Assembly (NCBI RefSeq): GCF_040939455.1 | Contig: NC_134136.1 | Span: 107,124,014 to 107,188,013, forward strand | From: Microcebus murinus | Lineage: Eukaryota > Chordata > Mammalia > Primates > Cheirogaleidae | Direction of reading: 5' to 3' | Length of the DNA stretch: 64,000 nt | Part shown: in pieces, positions 40,540 to 53,540 of the stretch | Position numbering within the stretch: the first letter of the stretch is position 1 | Layout of the letters: each line of letters opens with the position of its first letter | Notes under the pieces: generated by a model | Told to the model about the DNA's origin: nothing | The model's input: the letters and a program-made list of their open reading frames with translations, nothing else | Database searches by the model: none | Made by a program: the position numbers and the translations under genes

Positions 40540-41915
40540 CTTTTCTCTCTCTACTTCACTAATCGCTATGATGTTGCCAAGCCTAATGGATGTTTTTCTA
40601 TCTTCATCTTACTCTATAGCTCCCAGTAGCACTCTTTCATTCTTAAACTGATTTTTTTTCTTAGATTCTTTGACAATACATTTTTCAGGTTTTACCCCTA
40701 TTTAGCAAAACTTTCCCAGGCTTTCCTTTTGGCTCTAACTATCTAAATGATAGGAAATTTTGGAAAGGCTTAGATGTGGGATCTGGGTCTTCTTAAGCTA
40801 CACTCACTCTTTTCCTATGTGATGTTATCTAATTTTAGTTCTCTCTCTTTTTCTACTTTACTTCTCACCCACCTCCACCTAAATGCAAATAATTTCCAAA
40901 TACCCATCTCTAACTGAGACCTCTCCCCTCAGGTCACGAAAGCCGATTAGATTTCTCCATTTAGAAATATCTCAAGTTTGTTACAATGAAAATAGAGCTC
41001 TCAATTCCCTCCAAAATCATTAGTTTCCCATTTATCACCAATACAGAATATAGCAAATTCATCCATGCATTGTTTCAGGCTGTAAATGTAGGAACCATTA
41101 TTGCTTTTTCTTTTTTTTTTTTTTTTTCATTTCCTCATTTGGTCCCTTGTCCTTTTTCGCTTCTAAGAGGATTGTATGTGCCCACATGTCTTGATGTTCA
41201 CTATTACTATCTCACCCAAGCCATGATCCTCACCTTCTGGGTCCAACGCATTTATATCCCAACTGGTTCTCATGCCTTTCAGTCCATTCTACATGCAACA
41301 GCTTGACTTATCTTTTAAAAAACACAAACTTACATACAACATCTTCCTACTTACAACCCTTCAAAGTCTCCTCATTTTGTTTAGAATCCATTTAAAGTTT
41401 TTCCACGCCTTATGAAGTACTATATAATTCAATCCTGCACACTTAGCTAAAGGCACCCAAATGGTGTCTCTCTTTCTGTTTTCCCATTACCTTTCTGATG
41501 TATTGGCTTTGTTTTATTTTGTATTTCAAATGGCACAGGCCCCTTTACATCTCTTGATCTTTTATACTTGCTGCTCTCTTTACCTGGAATATTTTCTCCA
41601 TCTTCTTAAAGTTTAGATTCATTCTTATCTATTAGGTCTTAGCTCATATATAATAGCACTTCTTCAGAAATGCATTTGTCATCATATTTTAAGAAGCTTG
41701 CTCCCTTTCCCTTTATTTCACATTGATTTCCTTTACATCACTTGTCACAACCTGTCATTATTGTGTTTATTAATATTTATTCATTTATTATTTCTCTCCC
41801 TATAAGAACATATGCATCACAAGGGCATGAACTTTATTTAAATTGCTTTACCACTGACTGACAATTAGTAGGTGCTCAATAGTCATTAATTCAGTAGATG
41901 AATGAATGAAGAGAT
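40540..41915 (+). mobile_element. Long L2 relic (~1.4 kb)
   Basis: Reverse-transcriptase end and 3' UTR of L2 in sense: CTATGTGATGTTATCTAATT, GACCTCTCCCCTCAGGTCAC, CCTTCAAAGTCTCCTCATTT, ATTATTTCTCTCCCTATAAG, ATTAGTAGGTGCTCAATAG, TGAATGAATGAAG. A poly-T run (41,108-41,127) interrupts it. The 106-codon open frame at 40,986-41,306 is L2-derived chance. Confidence 0.8.
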
Positions 41916-43056
41916 AATTATGGCTGCTGTGAATAGAAGTTCACTTTGGTGGTCTACATCTATGAATATAGAGTAAGACAAATGTTGAAAATTGTGAACT
42001 AGTTGAAGGAGAATAAAGCACATAGAAAAGAACAGAAGCAGGCAGTATTTATTGTCCTATAAAATAATGTGAAAGAGATTAAATTTGATATTTAATTAAT
42101 TTTTATCAAGCAGTAATTATATACAAGGAACTGCTATCATGTTTTCCGATTTAAACTTCACCACTCTCTTGTGAGTTAAGAATACTGCCCAAGGTCATAA
42201 AACTATCAAGTGATATTCTGATTAAGGTGAAAAAATAGACTCCAGGGTTTCCAACTCAGTTCTCTCATTTTATGACCTTGGACAAGGTTAAGCATGAACC
42301 TCAGCTTCCTATTGTATAGCAAAAAGTTTTTCTTAAATTATTTATCACACTCTCAAAAATGAGACTTGATTTGAAGAACATCTCATGCTCTAAGAACTGG
42401 ATCAGATTTTTTTAAGTGATAGGGAAAGAAGCATTAATTTCTAAATTAGAGAGCATTATCAGGTTAATCAAGAAGCCTATGAGTGATGATGACAAAGTTA
42501 GTACATTTTAAATTCAGATTAAAAATACTCAAGCTAATACTCAAGACACAGGAAAACTAATGTTTTATTCATTGTTCCTAAACTTTGGCATATACTCTAC
42601 AAAATAGCACAGTGCTTTGCAAAAATACATGTTCAAAATTAATATTGACTGATGTCTACAGAAAAATCTATTCAAGCACTCTCAGACCCAGGGTAGAAAA
42701 AGCATACTCCTTAGAACTTGAATAAAGCATAGCTTTCAGGAATTTTCTATTAAGTGTCTGCATACCTGGAGGTCTGAAAGACTCAAGCAAGTGAAAGCTT
42801 TGCCATATCACTGAAACTATAACCCAGTAGTGGATAGAATCCCACTGAATAATTACAATTGTATTAATAAAAGAAGTTCTGTAAGCTGATATATGGGAAT
42901 GAGAAAGGGATTCAACTAAGAAACAAAGAAAAATTTGGCATGGTATACACACATTTATAAATAATAAATATTGTCAGTAATATAACTGGTATATATGTAA
43001 AGGTCTCATATTTGGAAAGCAACTTTTTTTTTTTTTGATCAGAGATTAGTAACATC
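41916..43056. other. Unassigned intron
   Basis: Nothing recognised except a poly-T run (43,024-43,036). The minus frame 42,668-42,952 shows no known similarity. 43,392-43,909 is likewise unassigned. Confidence 0.5.
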
Positions 43057-43070
43057 AAAGAATGAGTAGA

Positions 43071-43376
43071 GGCCTGGCACGGTGGCTCACATCTATAATC
43101 CTAGCACTCTGGGAGGCTGAGGTGGGCGGATCATTTGAGCTCAGGAGTTCGAGACCAGTCAGAGCGAGGGTGAGACCCTGTCTCTACTAAAATTAGAAAA
43201 AATTAGCCGGGCATGGTGGTCCACGCCTGTAGTCTCAGCTACTCAGGAGGCTGAGGCAGAAGGATTGCTTGAGCCCAGGAGTTTGAGGTTGCTGTGAGCT
43301 AGGCTGACGCCAGGGCACTCTAGCCCAGGCAATAGAGTGAGACTCTGTCTCAAAAACAAAACAAACAAAAAAACAA
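43071..43376 (+). mobile_element. Alu SINE dimer with target-site duplication
   Basis: Begins GGCCTGGCACGGTGGCTCAC and ends in an A-rich tail with interspersed C. The middle linker is short (AAAATTAGAAAAAATTAG), unlike the other dimers here. The right arm has GCTGTGAGCTAGGCTGACGC. Flanked by aaagaatgagtaga (43,057-43,070) and aaaggaatgagtaaa (43,377-43,391). Confidence 0.95.
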
Positions 43377-44179
43377 AAAGGAATGAGTAAAGGAAAGACA
43401 TTACACATTATCTCTTCTCTATTTTATTTATAGGTTGTTAATTTTAGCCATTTGCAATTTTAAAATTTCTTCTTTGTCCTCAGTTGCTGGACAAAGTTTA
43501 AAACTGATATGCTAAGTATTACATAACTCAGTTTCTTGACACAGCTTCTGACTCTTCTTGATTCTGAAATTTCAGCTTCTCTTAAATGTCTCTTCCCTTC
43601 AGGTTGAAACCTGCTAGTATGGGCCGCTCTTTCCTAATGACTGCAATCCCCAGGGCTTGGTGTAACTATCTCAATGACTACATCCTGTGAAGACTGACTC
43701 ACTAATCATAGCTCTAGTACCTATATGAGCTCTGGTCTTGGATTGATCAAATGGGCCATTTCTAGTCTCATCATAGTGGGAACTTGTCCATTGATTAAGA
43801 AACCTTTTACTCAAAGAAAACAAGTCAGATTTATGCTCTTGGTTCTAAGAGTTAACCTTTAGTTCTCCTTGATTTTTTATTTCATAAGTTTTCACTTAAT
43901 ATCTCACTTTTAAACATGTTTTTATTACAAAAGCCATACATGCTTATTGTAGTAGAAAATTAAAATAGTATATAAAGTGAACAGTGAAAGTATCACGCAT
44001 CTCTATGACATCACAGTTGCATTATCTAGAGGTAATACTTGTCAGCAGATGCTATCCATATATTCATTCATCCATGCAATTAGCCACCATTTATCTATTC
44101 ATCTGTTTATCTAATGACATCAAATAATGCACACATTACCTATGCATCTACTTTCCTATAAACCTTCATAAGATGTGTC

Positions 44180-44372
44180 TGGTTAGTATAGATTCAAAGT
44201 TTTGTTCTACCACTCACTGGCTCTATAAGTTTTAATAAGAAACTTAATATCTTTATGTCTTCATGCCCTTATCAGTAAAATAGGTCAAAGTCTCTTGAAA
44301 GAACTAAATAAGATAAATGCAAGTAAAATATTTAGAACAATGCCTGGCAAAAAGTAAGTTTGCAGCAAATTA
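44180..44372 (+). mobile_element. MIR SINE inside an older L1/HAL1 relic
   Basis: Shows CTACCACTCACTGGCTC, CCCTTATCAGTAAAATAGGT and GAACAATGCCTGGCAAAAAG in MIR order. HAL1-like sequence lies on both sides. Confidence 0.75.
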
Positions 44373-44444
44373 CAAGTTAAAAATGTATATACACATTTAT
44401 AAATACTATTTGGACTTAAAATTGATTCCAATAATGCATGCATT

Positions 44445-44600
44445 TATTATCCATTTATTTATTCTGTAACTATTTAATGAGAACCTCCCATAAGTAAAGG
44501 ATTATGTCAGACAGTGTAGGTATAACAGTGAGCAAAAATAAAAAACAAACACGAACAAACCTGGACCCTGATTTTATGGCACCTATGATCTAATGATAAA
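44445..44600 (-). mobile_element. L2 3' end (reverse) inside the HAL1 relic
   Basis: TTATTCTGTAACTATTTAAT, AACAGTGAGCAAAAATAAAA and GACCCTGATTTTATGGCACC match a reversed L2 3' end. Confidence 0.6.
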
Positions 44601-45549
44601 GTTATACCTGCATTCCATAGAATGGAAAATATAAAAATACAAAATACAAAAAACAATGCTGCAATAAACATCCATACACATTTATCTTAGATACATGAAA
44701 CCTCAGGATAAAATGTAGGTACAACTTCATATTTTGAAAGATAATATCACATTGCCTGTTTAAAATATTACAAGTTGTTCTTCCACCAAAAGAAACACAA
44801 GTATTTCCAAGAACACTCATAATAACAGGAAATTGTACTTTGTGTTTATTTATTAGAAGTGTTGAGCTTATTTTTGTTTGACTGGCTATTTCTAATTTTC
44901 TCAAGTGGACATCCTGATGACAATGTGCAGCCACTTTAAAAATACTATATGTTATAATATATTTTCATATTAATTGCAGAAATTTTATCATTGTAAAGTT
45001 ATTAATTCTTTGTTATCAGTATGATTCCCCAGTATGTCATATGTTTTATTACTGTTTAATGATGTCTTTCACCATAGCAAATATTTTAAATTTTGTGTTG
45101 TTAAATTTGTCAATCTTTTATTTTATAGCTTTTGGGTTTTACATCCCCTTAATATTATTAAAATATCCTTCTATATTTTATATAGTATTTTAAAAGTTTT
45201 TACCTGTTCACATTGAATCATTATCTGAAAATTATTTTAGTATTTTATTGTGGCCTTGAGTTTCCACAATAAAGGTTTCAACTTATTAGCTAACTCTTTT
45301 CTCCACAGATATGAAATGCTACCTTATTGTGTACTAAATTTACCTAAGTAAAAGGGAATGTTGTCAAAATATCTCTTCTATAATCATTAAACCATTTCTC
45401 TATTAACATGTTGCATTGTGTCAGTGTGTTATGTTGTGAAATCTACAAAAGCAATTCACTTATTAAAATATTTTTGAATATTCTTATGCCTTTACATTAA
45501 CACTTAATTTTCAAATAAATCTTGTCAACTACATCTCTCTTTCGTTTTG

Positions 45550-46107
45550 TGTGATTTATTTTTAGTGTGCTCAGCCCCATTCATTTTTGTCCTTTCTTCT
45601 CTGGTTCTTCTCTAAGTGGCCGACCCTTTCACACTGCATCTCCTATGATCATTTGCTGGCTAGATTCCAGTTGCATTAAACCAGTGGGAAAAACTAGCTG
45701 GAGATTTAAAGATAATGGAAAAAGAAGGCTGGAGCAATTTCTTCTCCACAATTCCTCTGCTTCAGATCTTCTCATTGTAGCAGCTGATTTCTATCAACCG
45801 CTGCATTTCTTCCATTCTTGCAGCTCTTACTGGACTCCATTCACTTTCACTCATTCTATTTCTCCCCTTTCCCCTAAATCCTGGGGATAGTAACTACTTC
45901 CTACTGTTGCTCCTCTCTAGGTTACTCCCTGTCATATATTTTGTAATATATATCTCTGCAATTTCATTATAAAATTCTCTTAGTTTTGCCACCTGAGGTA
46001 AATTCTATTTCTTACTAGGGTTCTGTTATATCCTCTAAAATAATACAGATATAGATAGATGTACAGATAAATTCACATAGATACATATTCATGTGTGTGT
46101 GTAAGTA
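45550..46107. other. Probable ancient repeat, unnamed
   Basis: GC-richer than its surroundings, with CTAAGTGGCCGACCC, TTTGCTGGCTAGATTCCAG and GGGATAGTAACTACTTCC. It resembles a mammalian interspersed repeat I cannot name. The 107-codon plus frame here (45,567-45,890) is not a gene I recognise. Confidence 0.4.
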
Positions 46108-46476
46108 CAAAGATGCTCCTTGACTTATGATGTGGTTATGTCCCAATAAATCCATTGTAAGTTGAAAATATTGTAAGCCAAGAATGCATTTAACACACCT
46201 AACCTATTGAACATCATAGCTTGGTCTTGCCTACTTTAAATGTGCTCAAAACACCTACATTAGCCTACAGTTGGGCAAAATAATCTAACACAAAGCCTGT
46301 CTTATAATAAAATGTTGATGCTCTCATGTAAGTCATTAAATACTGTACTGAAAAACAGAATAGTTTTATGAGTTCTTGGAATATGGTTTCTACTGAATGA
46401 TTATCACTTTTTCATTATGGTAAAGTTGAAAAATCAAAAAAATCATAGGTCGAAATTCTAAGTTGAGGACCATTCT
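46108..46476 (-). mobile_element. Tigger-type (pogo/mariner) non-autonomous DNA transposon
   Basis: Ends are diverged inverted repeats: AGATGCTCCTTGACTTATGA at the left, and the right end AAGTTGAGGACCATTCT. Inner landmarks TTGTAAGTTGAAAATATTGT, CAGTTGGGCAAAATAATCTA and TTCTACTGAATGATTATC fit this family. TA flanks the left side and TATA the right, consistent with TA targeting. Confidence 0.8.
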
Positions 46477-46676
46477 ATATCTTGATTGAAATTACTTCAA
46501 ATATACAGAGTGACTTAGGAAGAACTAGCATTTTCATCACCTATGTTTCTTCCTTTCCTCGTGTCTTTCTTTATGTATTTATATGCACATTTAAACTTTC
46601 TCCAAATAATCCTTATACTTTCTCGTGTAGTTTACTTTAAGAAATCTACAGATTTTATAACTTTTCTTTTTTAAAA

Positions 46677-47175
46677 ACATTAAATTTTATTGTGTACATT
46701 TAAGGTATACAACATGATGCTATAATCTACATATATAGTAGTAAATGGTTATTATAGTGAAACAAATTAGTAATATATTATTCATCTTACATAGTTACTC
46801 ATTCCCAACACCACCTCCTAGTAAGAGAAGCTATAATCTACTTATAAAAATCCTAAATATAATACACTGTTATTAATTATAGCTCTCAAGTTGTACCTTA
46901 GGTTTTTTTATTTGTTTATAGTATATATTTGCTACTTCGCATCCTTTGACCCACGTCAACCCAATTTCTCTGCCCATCCCAGCCCTGTAACTGCTGTTTT
47001 ATTCTCTATATCTCTCTATATACACAATGGAATATTGTTCAGCTTTACAAAAGGCAGAGATCCTGCCATTTTACACAACATGAATTGGCATGAAGAACAT
47101 TATGCTAAGTGAAATAAGCCAGGTATGGAAAGAAAAATATTGCATGATCTCACTTATATGTGAATTCTGAAAAAA
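46677..47175 (-). mobile_element. Old L1 3' end with internal inversion
   Basis: 46,677-47,015 is reversed L1 3' UTR (TAAATTTTATTGTGTACATT, CCAACACCACCTCCTAGTAA, TTTGACCCACGTCAACCC). From about 47,016 the strand flips and sense ORF2 end follows (ACACAATGGAATATTGTTCA, CTAAGTGAAATAAGCCAGGT, CATGATCTCACTTATATGTG). Read on the minus strand, this is an inverted upstream segment followed by the sense 3' end, as produced by twin priming. Confidence 0.8.
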
Positions 47176-47589
47176 AATATTTTGTTCCTATTCTGAATAT
47201 GATTTTACTATCTCCATACATTTTATAAATTTGAAGATTGTTTTAAGAAATAAAAAATAATATTCTTTTCAAATGACATTTTATTATATCCTTTCCAATA
47301 CATACACCTCATATTTATTTCTTTCCTGTCATATAATATTGGCTATATTCACCAGAAAAAAATATTGACAAGTGACAAAATTAAAGAATATTCTGGTCTT
47401 GTTTATTATTTTAATAATAATGATTCTAGCCTATGAAGATAAGAAAGTTTTTTTTCTATTCTGAGATTAATAAGAACTTTTATCAGAACTTGGAAATGAA
47501 TTTTAGGAAATGCCACTAGTTATACATTTCTGCTTTTACTGGAAGTACTGACTACCTCTGGTTTCCTGACCCTCTTTAAGAAAAGGAAG

Positions 47590-50500
47590 AACAAAAATTA
47601 AAGGTTAACTTCTGATTCGGTACCCCAGGACACAAAAGCAGTGGAGGGAGAAAACTGTCCATCTTCCCCCCCATAGTAACTGTGAGAGTGTTCAGTGCTG
47701 AGAGGCCTGTTTAACTCAGAGGGGGCAGGTTCCTGGCAGAGCCCACCAATGAGAGTGGAGTTGCTGTAGTGGCATAACCTGAGAGGTTCATCAAACCTGC
47801 TAGAGCACCCCAAGAACTGCTTAGGAACAGTACTTCTCTCCCAGGCATGGTCAGGGACCGATCATTGGAGACACAGAAACAGGCCCATAAGCCAGCCCTA
47901 GCATACTCAACTCTTGATTGAGAGGCCAAATGAGAAAGAACCAGTGACAGAACTCTAGAAATGTTAAAAATCAAAATAAAAGGACATTCCCAAAAGAAAA
48001 CATTAACTTCTTACTAATGGATACCAACCTAAACAAAGAGAATAAATGACAGATGAAAAATTTTGAATATAGATTGTAAGGAAACTCAATGAAATACAAG
48101 AGAAAATAGAAACCCAACACAAAGAAGTCACAAAAACAATGCAGAAAATGAATGAAAAATTCTCTAAAGAAATTGAATTATTAAAGAAAACACAAACAGA
48201 ACTTCTGGAAATGAAAAATTTATTCAAGGAACTAAAAAACACAGTGGAAAGCCTTAAGAATATGCTAAATCAGGCAGAAGAAACAATCTCAGAGCACAAA
48301 GTTAACACCTTTGAGCTAAACAAATCAGTGGAAGAGAAAACAGCAAAACAAGAAGAACAAACAAAGACTATACGACATGTGAGATTATATAAAGAGGCCA
48401 AACATAAGAATCATAGGTACCCCAAAAGTGAAGAAGAAAATACACAAGACTTGAAAAAAATCTATTTGAAGGAATGAATAATTAAGGAAAATGTCCCTGG
48501 CCTTGCTAGAAACCTAGCTATACTGAAACAAGAAGCCCAAAGGACTCCTGGGAGATTAATCATAAAGAGCTAACCACTACAGCACATGTCATCAGAATGG
48601 CCAAAGTAAACAGGAAAGAGGAAGTTCTACAAGTAGTAAGGTGAAAATATCAGGTAACTTACAAAGGAAAGCCAATCAGACTATCTACACACTTCTCAAC
48701 GGAGACCACAAGCCAGAAGGAACTGGGGCCCCATTCTCAATCTTCTTAAACAGAAAAATGGCCAGCCTTGAATTTTATATCCTGCAAAACTAAGTTTTGT
48801 ATATGAGGGAAATAAAGACCTTCTGAGATAAGCAAACACTGAGGAAATTTGCCAAGATCAGACCAGCCCTGCAAGAAGCACTCAGAACTGCATTACACAT
48901 GAATTAACACAATAAACACACATCAGTGTAAAATCACCCAAAATGTAAAGGTCAGGGCCCAGATACAAAAATAACTCAAGAAGTAAAACAGAGTGATAAA
49001 GTTCTACTCAACAAAAAGAACAGAAATCCACTCCACTTATCAAGTCTCTCAATAAATGTGAATGGGTTGAACTCCCAACTTAGGATACATAGGCTGACTG
49101 AATGGGCGATAAATAAATAAATAAATAAAAATAAAAATCAAGTATCCACTGTTTCCAAGAAACAAATCTAACCCAAAAAGACTCATCCAGACTCAAGACA
49201 AAGGGATGGAAAATAATATTCCATGCATATGGAAACCAAAAGAAAGTAGGTGTAGCCATTCTCATATCAGATAACACAGACTTCAAATCAACAAAAGTAA
49301 AGAAAGACAAAGATGGTCATTATATAATGGTAAAGGGAACAATTAAACAAGAAGAAATAGAATTCTAAATATTTACACATGTAAAACAGGTGCACCCAGA
49401 TTCATAAAGGAAACCTACCTGATCTAAACAAAATGGTAAACAGCAGCACTGTAACAGTCAGAGACTTGAACACCCACTGAAAGAATGGGACAGATCCTCC
49501 AAAGAGAAAATAAACAAAGAAACCATGGACTTAAACAGAATTACATAAAAAATAGCCCTAACAGACATTTGTAGAACATTCTACCCTAAAACCACTGAAT
49601 ATACATATTTCTCATTAGCTCATGGAACATTCTGTAAGATTGATCACATTCTAGGCTACAAAACATGTGGCCTCATGTCTCAAATTTTTTTTTTCCAAAT
49701 AGAAATTATTCCATGTATCTTCTCAGACCATAGTGAAATAAAATTAGAAATCAACTCCAAGAGAAACATGAATCTACACACAAAGTCATAGAAACCAAAC
49801 AATTGATTGCTGGGTCAAGGAGAAAATTAAGATGGAAATCAAAAGATTCTTCAAACTAAATGATAAATAGGACACAAGTCATCAAAATATTTGGGATAAA
49901 GCTAAAGCAAACCTGAGAAGAAAATTCATAGCTTTAAATGCTAAATGCAATAGATAGAAAGATCACAAATCAACAATTTAATGAATCATCTCAAGGAACC
50001 GGAAAAGGAAGAGCAAACCAATCCCAAACACTGCAGAAGGAAAGAAATAACCCAAATCAGGGTGAAACTAAGTAAAATCAATAACAAAAGAATTATACAT
50101 AAGATGAATGGAACAAAAAGTTCTTTGAAAAGATAAACAAAATTTACAGGCTTCTCACTAGATTAATCAGAAGCATAAAACAAGGGATTATAATAATCTC
50201 AATCAGCAATGAAAAATGATAAATTACAACTGATACCATGGAAATACAAAATACCATTTCTGAATACTATAAAATCACTATGTACATAAACTTGGAAATG
50301 AGTAGGAAATGGAAAAATTCTTGGAAACACACAGCCATCGTAGGATCAATCAAGAAGAAACAGAATTCCTGAACAGACCAATATCAAGTACCAAAATTAA
50401 AGTAGCAATAAAAAATATTTCAACAAAAAAACAATTCTGGACCAGATAGTTTCATATCTGTATTTTACCAGACCTTCAAATAACTGTTTCCTATACTGCA

Positions 50501-53047
50501 CAAATTATTCTACAACACTGAGAAGGAAGGAATACTCCCTACTCATTCTATGAAGCCAGTATCACCTTGATAATGAAGGCAGGAAAGGACACAATGAAAA
50601 AAGAAAACTACAGACCAATATCCTGTATGAACATAGATGCAAAAATTCTTGATAAAATCCTTGCATACTGAATTCAGCTGCATATCAAAAAATAATCTGC
50701 CACAAACATATAGGCTTCATACAAGAGATATAAAGATGGTTCAACATATGCAAATCTATAAATGTAATTCACCACATAAATAGAAGCAAAAACAAAAACC
50801 ATAGGATACTCTCAATAGACTTGGGGAAAAACAAAAACATTTGACAAAATTCAGCATCCTTTTATGATAAGAATACTTAACAACATAGGCATAGATGGGA
50901 CTTATCTAAAAATGATACAAGCCATATATGACAAAAATACACTCAACATCATACTGAACAGGGAAAAATTGAAAGTATTCCCACTTAGAACTGGAACCAG
51001 ATAAGGTTGCCACTATCACCACTTCTATTCAATCTAGTGTTGGAAATCCTAGCCAGAGGAATCAGACAAGAGAAGGAAATCAATGGTATCCAAATAGGGG
51101 CAGAAGAGGTCAAGTTATCATCTTTGTTTACAATATGATCGTATATCTAGAAAACACTGAAGACTCTGCCAAGTGACTCCTGGAATTGATAAACAAATTC
51201 AGCCAAGTCTCTGGTTACAAAAAAATCAATGTACACATGTCAGTAGCATTCATATATGCCAACAATAATAAAGTTGAGAATCAAATAAAAGATGCAATAC
51301 CTTTCAGAATAGCAACAAAGAAAGTAAAATACTTAGGAAAATATTTAACTAAGGAGGTGAAAGAGCTGTACAGGAAGAACTACTAAACACTGAGGAAGGA
51401 CATTGCAGAGGGAATAAGCAGTTGGAAAAATACACCATGTTCATGGATCAGCAGAATCAATATTGTTTAAATGTCTGTATTACCCAAAGTGGTCTAAACT
51501 TTCAATGTCATACCCATTAATACAACAGTGTCATTTTTCACAGATCTAGGAAAAATAGTTCAGCACTTCTTATGGAACCAGAAAAGACCCCAAATGGCCA
51601 AGGCAACCTTAAGCAAAAAGAACAAATCAGGAAGCATCACTTTCCCAGACTTCAAGCTATACTACAAGGATATAGTAAGCAAAACAGCGTGGTACTGGTA
51701 CAAAAGCAGAGACAGATCTAGGGATCAAAACAGAGGACCAACCTTTTATTGCCACCTGATCTTTGACAAAGCAGACAAAAACAAGCACTGGGGAAAATAA
51801 TCCCTATTCAATAAATGGTGCCGGGAAAATTGGATAGCCACATGTAGAAGAGTGAAACAGGATTCGCACCTCTCACCATATACAAAAATTAATTCATTCT
51901 GATAGCAGACTTAAACCTAAGGCATAAAACTGTAAAATTATAGAAGAAAATGTGGGAAAAGTCTTCTAGATGTCAACCTAGGCAAAGAATTTATGAAGAG
52001 GACCCCAAAAGCAGTTACAGCAATAACAAAAATTAGCAAATGAGACTTGATTAAACTATAAAGCTTCTGCACAGCCAAAGAAACAATCAGGAGAATGAAA
52101 AGACAACCTACAGAACTGGAGAAAATATTTGCATGCTATACATTCAACAAGTGGCTGATAACCAGAATCTATAAAGAACTCAGGTAAATCAGCAAGAAAA
52201 CATCAAATAACCCCACAAATAAATGGGCAAAAAAGACATGCACAGAATCTTTTCAAAAGAAGATAGACTAATGGTCAATAAACATGTAAAAATGCTGGAA
52301 GTCTCTAATCATCAGGGAAATACAAACCAAAACAACAATGAGATATCACCTAACCCCGGTGAGAATAGCTTTTATCAAAAAAGTCCCAAAACAACAGATG
52401 CTGGTGCGGATGCGGAGACAAGGGAACACTTATACACTATTGATGGGACTGTAAACTAATATAACATCTATGGAAAACAGTATGAAGAGACCTCAAACAA
52501 CTAAAAGTAGACCTACTATTGGATCCACTATTCCCAGTATTGGGTATTTACCCAAAGGAAAAAAAGTCATTCTATCAAAAAGACATGTGCACTCATATGT
52601 TTATTGCAGTATAATTCACCATCACAAAGATGTGGAATAAACTCAAATGCTCACCAATATATGATTAGATTGATGAATTGTGGTATATGTATATTATGGA
52701 GTACTGCATAGCCATAAAAAGTGGTGAACTAATACCTTTTGTAACAACCTGGATGAAACTTGAGATCATTCTTCTAAGCATAGTTTCGCAAGAATGGAAA
52801 AGCAAACACCACATGCAGTCACTATTAAATTGGAATTAATTGATCAATACCCATGTGCATATATGGTATTAAAAGTCAGTAGAAACAAAGTAGATGGGAG
52901 AGGGTAGGAGGGGATGGGTACATTTACACCTAACGGGTACAATGCATGCTACCTTGATGATAGGCACATTTATAACTTTGACTCAAACTGCACAAAAGTA
53001 AATCATGTAATCAAAACATTTGTGTCCCCATATTATTCTAAAATAAA
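47590..53047 (+). mobile_element. Near full-length decayed L1 (5' part, ORF1, ORF2, 3' UTR)
   Basis: A ~5.4-kb L1 antisense to DMD. 47,590-48,050 is GC-richer sequence of a 5' UTR/ORF1-start type. ORF1 keeps an open frame at 48,139-48,477 (112 codons) rich in Glu, Lys and Leu, matching the ORF1p coiled coil. ORF2 follows with endonuclease (49,050-49,800), reverse transcriptase (50,580-51,200) and C-terminal part, ending near 52,840, all with stops and frameshifts. The 3' UTR ends CCCCATATTATTCTAAAATA with little poly-A left. A TAAA microsatellite grew within ORF2 (49,110-49,138). No protein product is expected. Confidence 0.92.
49110..49138. repeat. (AAAT)n microsatellite within L1 ORF2
   Basis: Five AAAT units then AAAAAT units; grown inside the decayed L1, showing that the coding frame is not under selection. 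Confidence 0.85.
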
Positions 53048-53261
53048 ACAATATACCTGTTTATTGTTTTGCACATAAAGTTATTGATTAAATGAAATCT
53101 CTGAATTTCATCCCTTTAAAAGATTTACCTTATTTCTCTTTAAAGTATATGGGAAATAGGGATGGAAATTCGCTTTTAGCAAATAATTTCCCCAGATAAA
53201 AATATTCGTATTCTAATTTAAACTAGAGTGTAAATAGTTAATAATCTTCTGTATATAAGGT

Positions 53262-53540
53262 GTGGTGAGGATGAGGAGAAAGGGAAACCATTTACATTAT
53301 TGGTGGAAATGTAAACCAGTGAAAGTACTATGGAGAATAGTATGGAGGTTCCTGAAAAATCTAGAAATAGAACTATTATATGACTAGTGATTTCACTGCT
53401 AGGTACATATCCAAAATAAGGGAATTCAGCATACAGAAAAAAATATCTGTCCTCCCATGTTTATTGCAGCAGTAGTCACAATAGCCAAGATTTGGAATCA
53501 ACCAACAAGTGTCCATCAATGAATGAATGGATGAAAAGTC
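53262..53540 (+). mobile_element. Old L1 (L1M-type) ORF2 fragment
   Basis: GGTGTGGTGAGGATGAGGAG, AATGTAAACCAGTGAAAGTA, CTCCCATGTTTATTGCAGCA and GGAATCAACCAACAAGTGTC match the late part of old L1 ORF2. It lies 214 bp beyond the end of the long L1 and belongs to a different, older copy. Confidence 0.85.

Larger units (their letters stand above)
43910..45540 (-). mobile_element. HAL1/old L1 relic (reverse) with MIR and L2 insertions
   Basis: Starts at TTTTTATTACAAAAGCCATA (reversed 3' end) and resumes after inserted MIR (44,180-44,372) and L2 (44,445-44,600) with CAATGCTGCAATAAACATCC, TATTTCTAATTTTCTCAAGT, GTTGTTAAATTTGTCAATC and TATTGTGGCCTTGAGTTTCC. Ancient; the open frame at 44,602-44,934 within it is chance. 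Confidence 0.65.

Noticed and set aside
45567..45890. A 107-codon plus-strand frame
   Set aside because: It overlaps a probable ancient repeat, with no recognised domain and no splice context.
48139..48477. A coiled-coil protein gene
   Set aside because: It matches the L1 ORF1 coiled coil and is followed by decayed ORF2.
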